Assembly (NCBI RefSeq): GCF_026988655.1
Contig: NZ_JALSKT010000065.1
Coordinates: 1-61,324, forward strand
Direction: 5' to 3'
DNA: 61,324 nucleotides
From: Sulfurimonas sp.
GTDB taxonomy: Bacteria; Campylobacterota; Campylobacteria; Campylobacterales; Sulfurimonadaceae
This document shows positions 60,801 to 61,324 of the stretch, one piece after another (position 1 is the stretch's first letter; the number at the start of each line of letters is the position of its first letter). The translations under genes were made by a program, and so were the position numbers. A model generated the notes under the pieces. That model worked only from the letters and a program-made list of their open reading frames with translations, had not been told where the DNA came from and made no database searches.

Positions 60801-61324
60801 ATGAAATTAACAAAAATGAGTTTAGTGGCAGCATTACTAATAGGTTCAAGCGCTTTTGCACTTGATAATGTAAAAATGAGTGGTGATGCTAATTTAGTTT
60901 ATGAAACAATGGATGGTGCGTCGGGATATGATGCTATCGCGGGTAAAGACGGTGAACTTTTTTCAAAAGATTCAAGTGCTGCTGATATTGCTGTAAACTT
61001 AAATGTTACAGCAGATGTACTAAAAAATGATTTAGTATCTATCAGTGTTGGTGCTGGCTATACAGTGCTTACTACTTTAGGTTTAGAAAATAACTTTGTA
61101 AGTAATGTATGGGGTGGTGCGCATACTGCTACTACACCTACTGGTGGACAATATGGTTCTGCTTTAGGTGGAGCACAAGTAAATACTGCATCATGGTTCA
61201 ATGAAGCGTGGGTAGCTGCAACTTCAGGAAAAACAACTGCAAAACTTGGTCGTATGGTTCTTGATACTCCTCTTGCATTTACTGAGACATGGACAATCGA
61301 GCAAAATACTTTTGATGCGGCAGT
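60801..61324 (+). CDS. OprD-like outer-membrane porin (partial, 3' end outside window)
   Basis: The first 174 residues of a porin. It starts with a clear signal peptide, MKLTKMSLVAALLIGSSAFA, followed by a barrel-like sequence. The segment GRMVLDTPLAFTETW...NTFDA parallels GRQIIDTPLVDSDD...NTFDA in the frameshifted porin at 49773, so the two belong to one family. AAGGAG precedes the ATG. The frame is open at the window end. Confidence 0.88.
   Translation, partial: MKLTKMSLVAALLIGSSAFALDNVKMSGDANLVYETMDGASGYDAIAGKDGELFSKDSSAADIAVNLNVTADVLKNDLVSISVGAGYTVLTTLGLENNFVSNVWGGAHTATTPTGGQYGSALGGAQVNTASWFNEAWVAATSGKTTAKLGRMVLDTPLAFTETWTIEQNTFDAA

Overview
The window comes from an AT-rich (by eye about 35% G+C) member of the Campylobacterota (Epsilonproteobacteria), most like Sulfurimonas and its relatives. 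Three gene neighbourhoods support this: ferredoxin-ndk-DUF177-rpmF-plsX-fabH, nadD/rsfS next to gap-pgk-tpi, and an ArsRS-type two-component system. PglB-type N-glycosylation genes, several GGDEF proteins and OprD-like porins fit the same group. This placement is inferred from gene content and was not tested by a database search.

Layout. 0-7 kb: tail of an unknown gene, a RhuM-family gene, a DUF819 membrane protein, a PAS-GGDEF-EAL protein, a dipeptide epimerase that runs into the convergent nhaA, then a REP-like inverted pair. 7-12 kb: accessory-looking stretch with an MNT/HEPN toxin-antitoxin pair, a three-gene operon (repeat protein, MoxR ATPase, VWA protein) and a RelE/ParE-type toxin-antitoxin pair. 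12-20.5 kb: two diguanylate cyclases, a Pif1-like helicase, an EamA transporter, a tiny lipoprotein, a peroxiredoxin and a divergent arsenic locus (arsR-arsC-small Cys-rich protein against arsB).

20.5-37.8 kb: one tightly packed forward operon of 15 genes. wbpA, wbpB, wbpD, wbpE and wbpI should make UDP-2,3-diacetamido-hexuronic acid. The operon also has a secreted Lig E-type DNA ligase, a Wzx-type flippase, four glycosyltransferase candidates, the oligosaccharyltransferase PglB, and PglE/PglC/PglF-like enzymes for a bacillosamine-type first sugar. It looks like a hybrid N-linked protein glycosylation locus whose glycan carries di-N-acetylated uronic acids.

37.8-49.6 kb: membrane and metal-transport proteins and housekeeping genes (metK, ferredoxin, ndk, rpmF, plsX, fabH, HIT protein, DEAD-box helicase, rmuC, DoxX, CDP-alcohol phosphotransferase). 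49.6-53.3 kb: a Fur-box-preceded iron locus with a frameshifted porin, feoA and feoB. 53.3-61.3 kb: an ArsRS-like two-component pair, mltF, rsfS/nadD, gap-pgk-tpi, and a second porin cut by the window end.

The most striking signal is not a gene. The octamer AAACGCAG (or its complement CTGCGTTT) occurs about 48 times, 24 in each orientation, against roughly one or two expected by chance. All copies lie inside genes, in all reading frames, and most extend to YAAACGCAGY. It behaves like a DNA-level signal such as a DNA uptake sequence. A secreted Lig E-type ligase, a family often found in naturally competent bacteria, is in the same window and carries three copies. No gene-free stretch exceeds about 250 bases.
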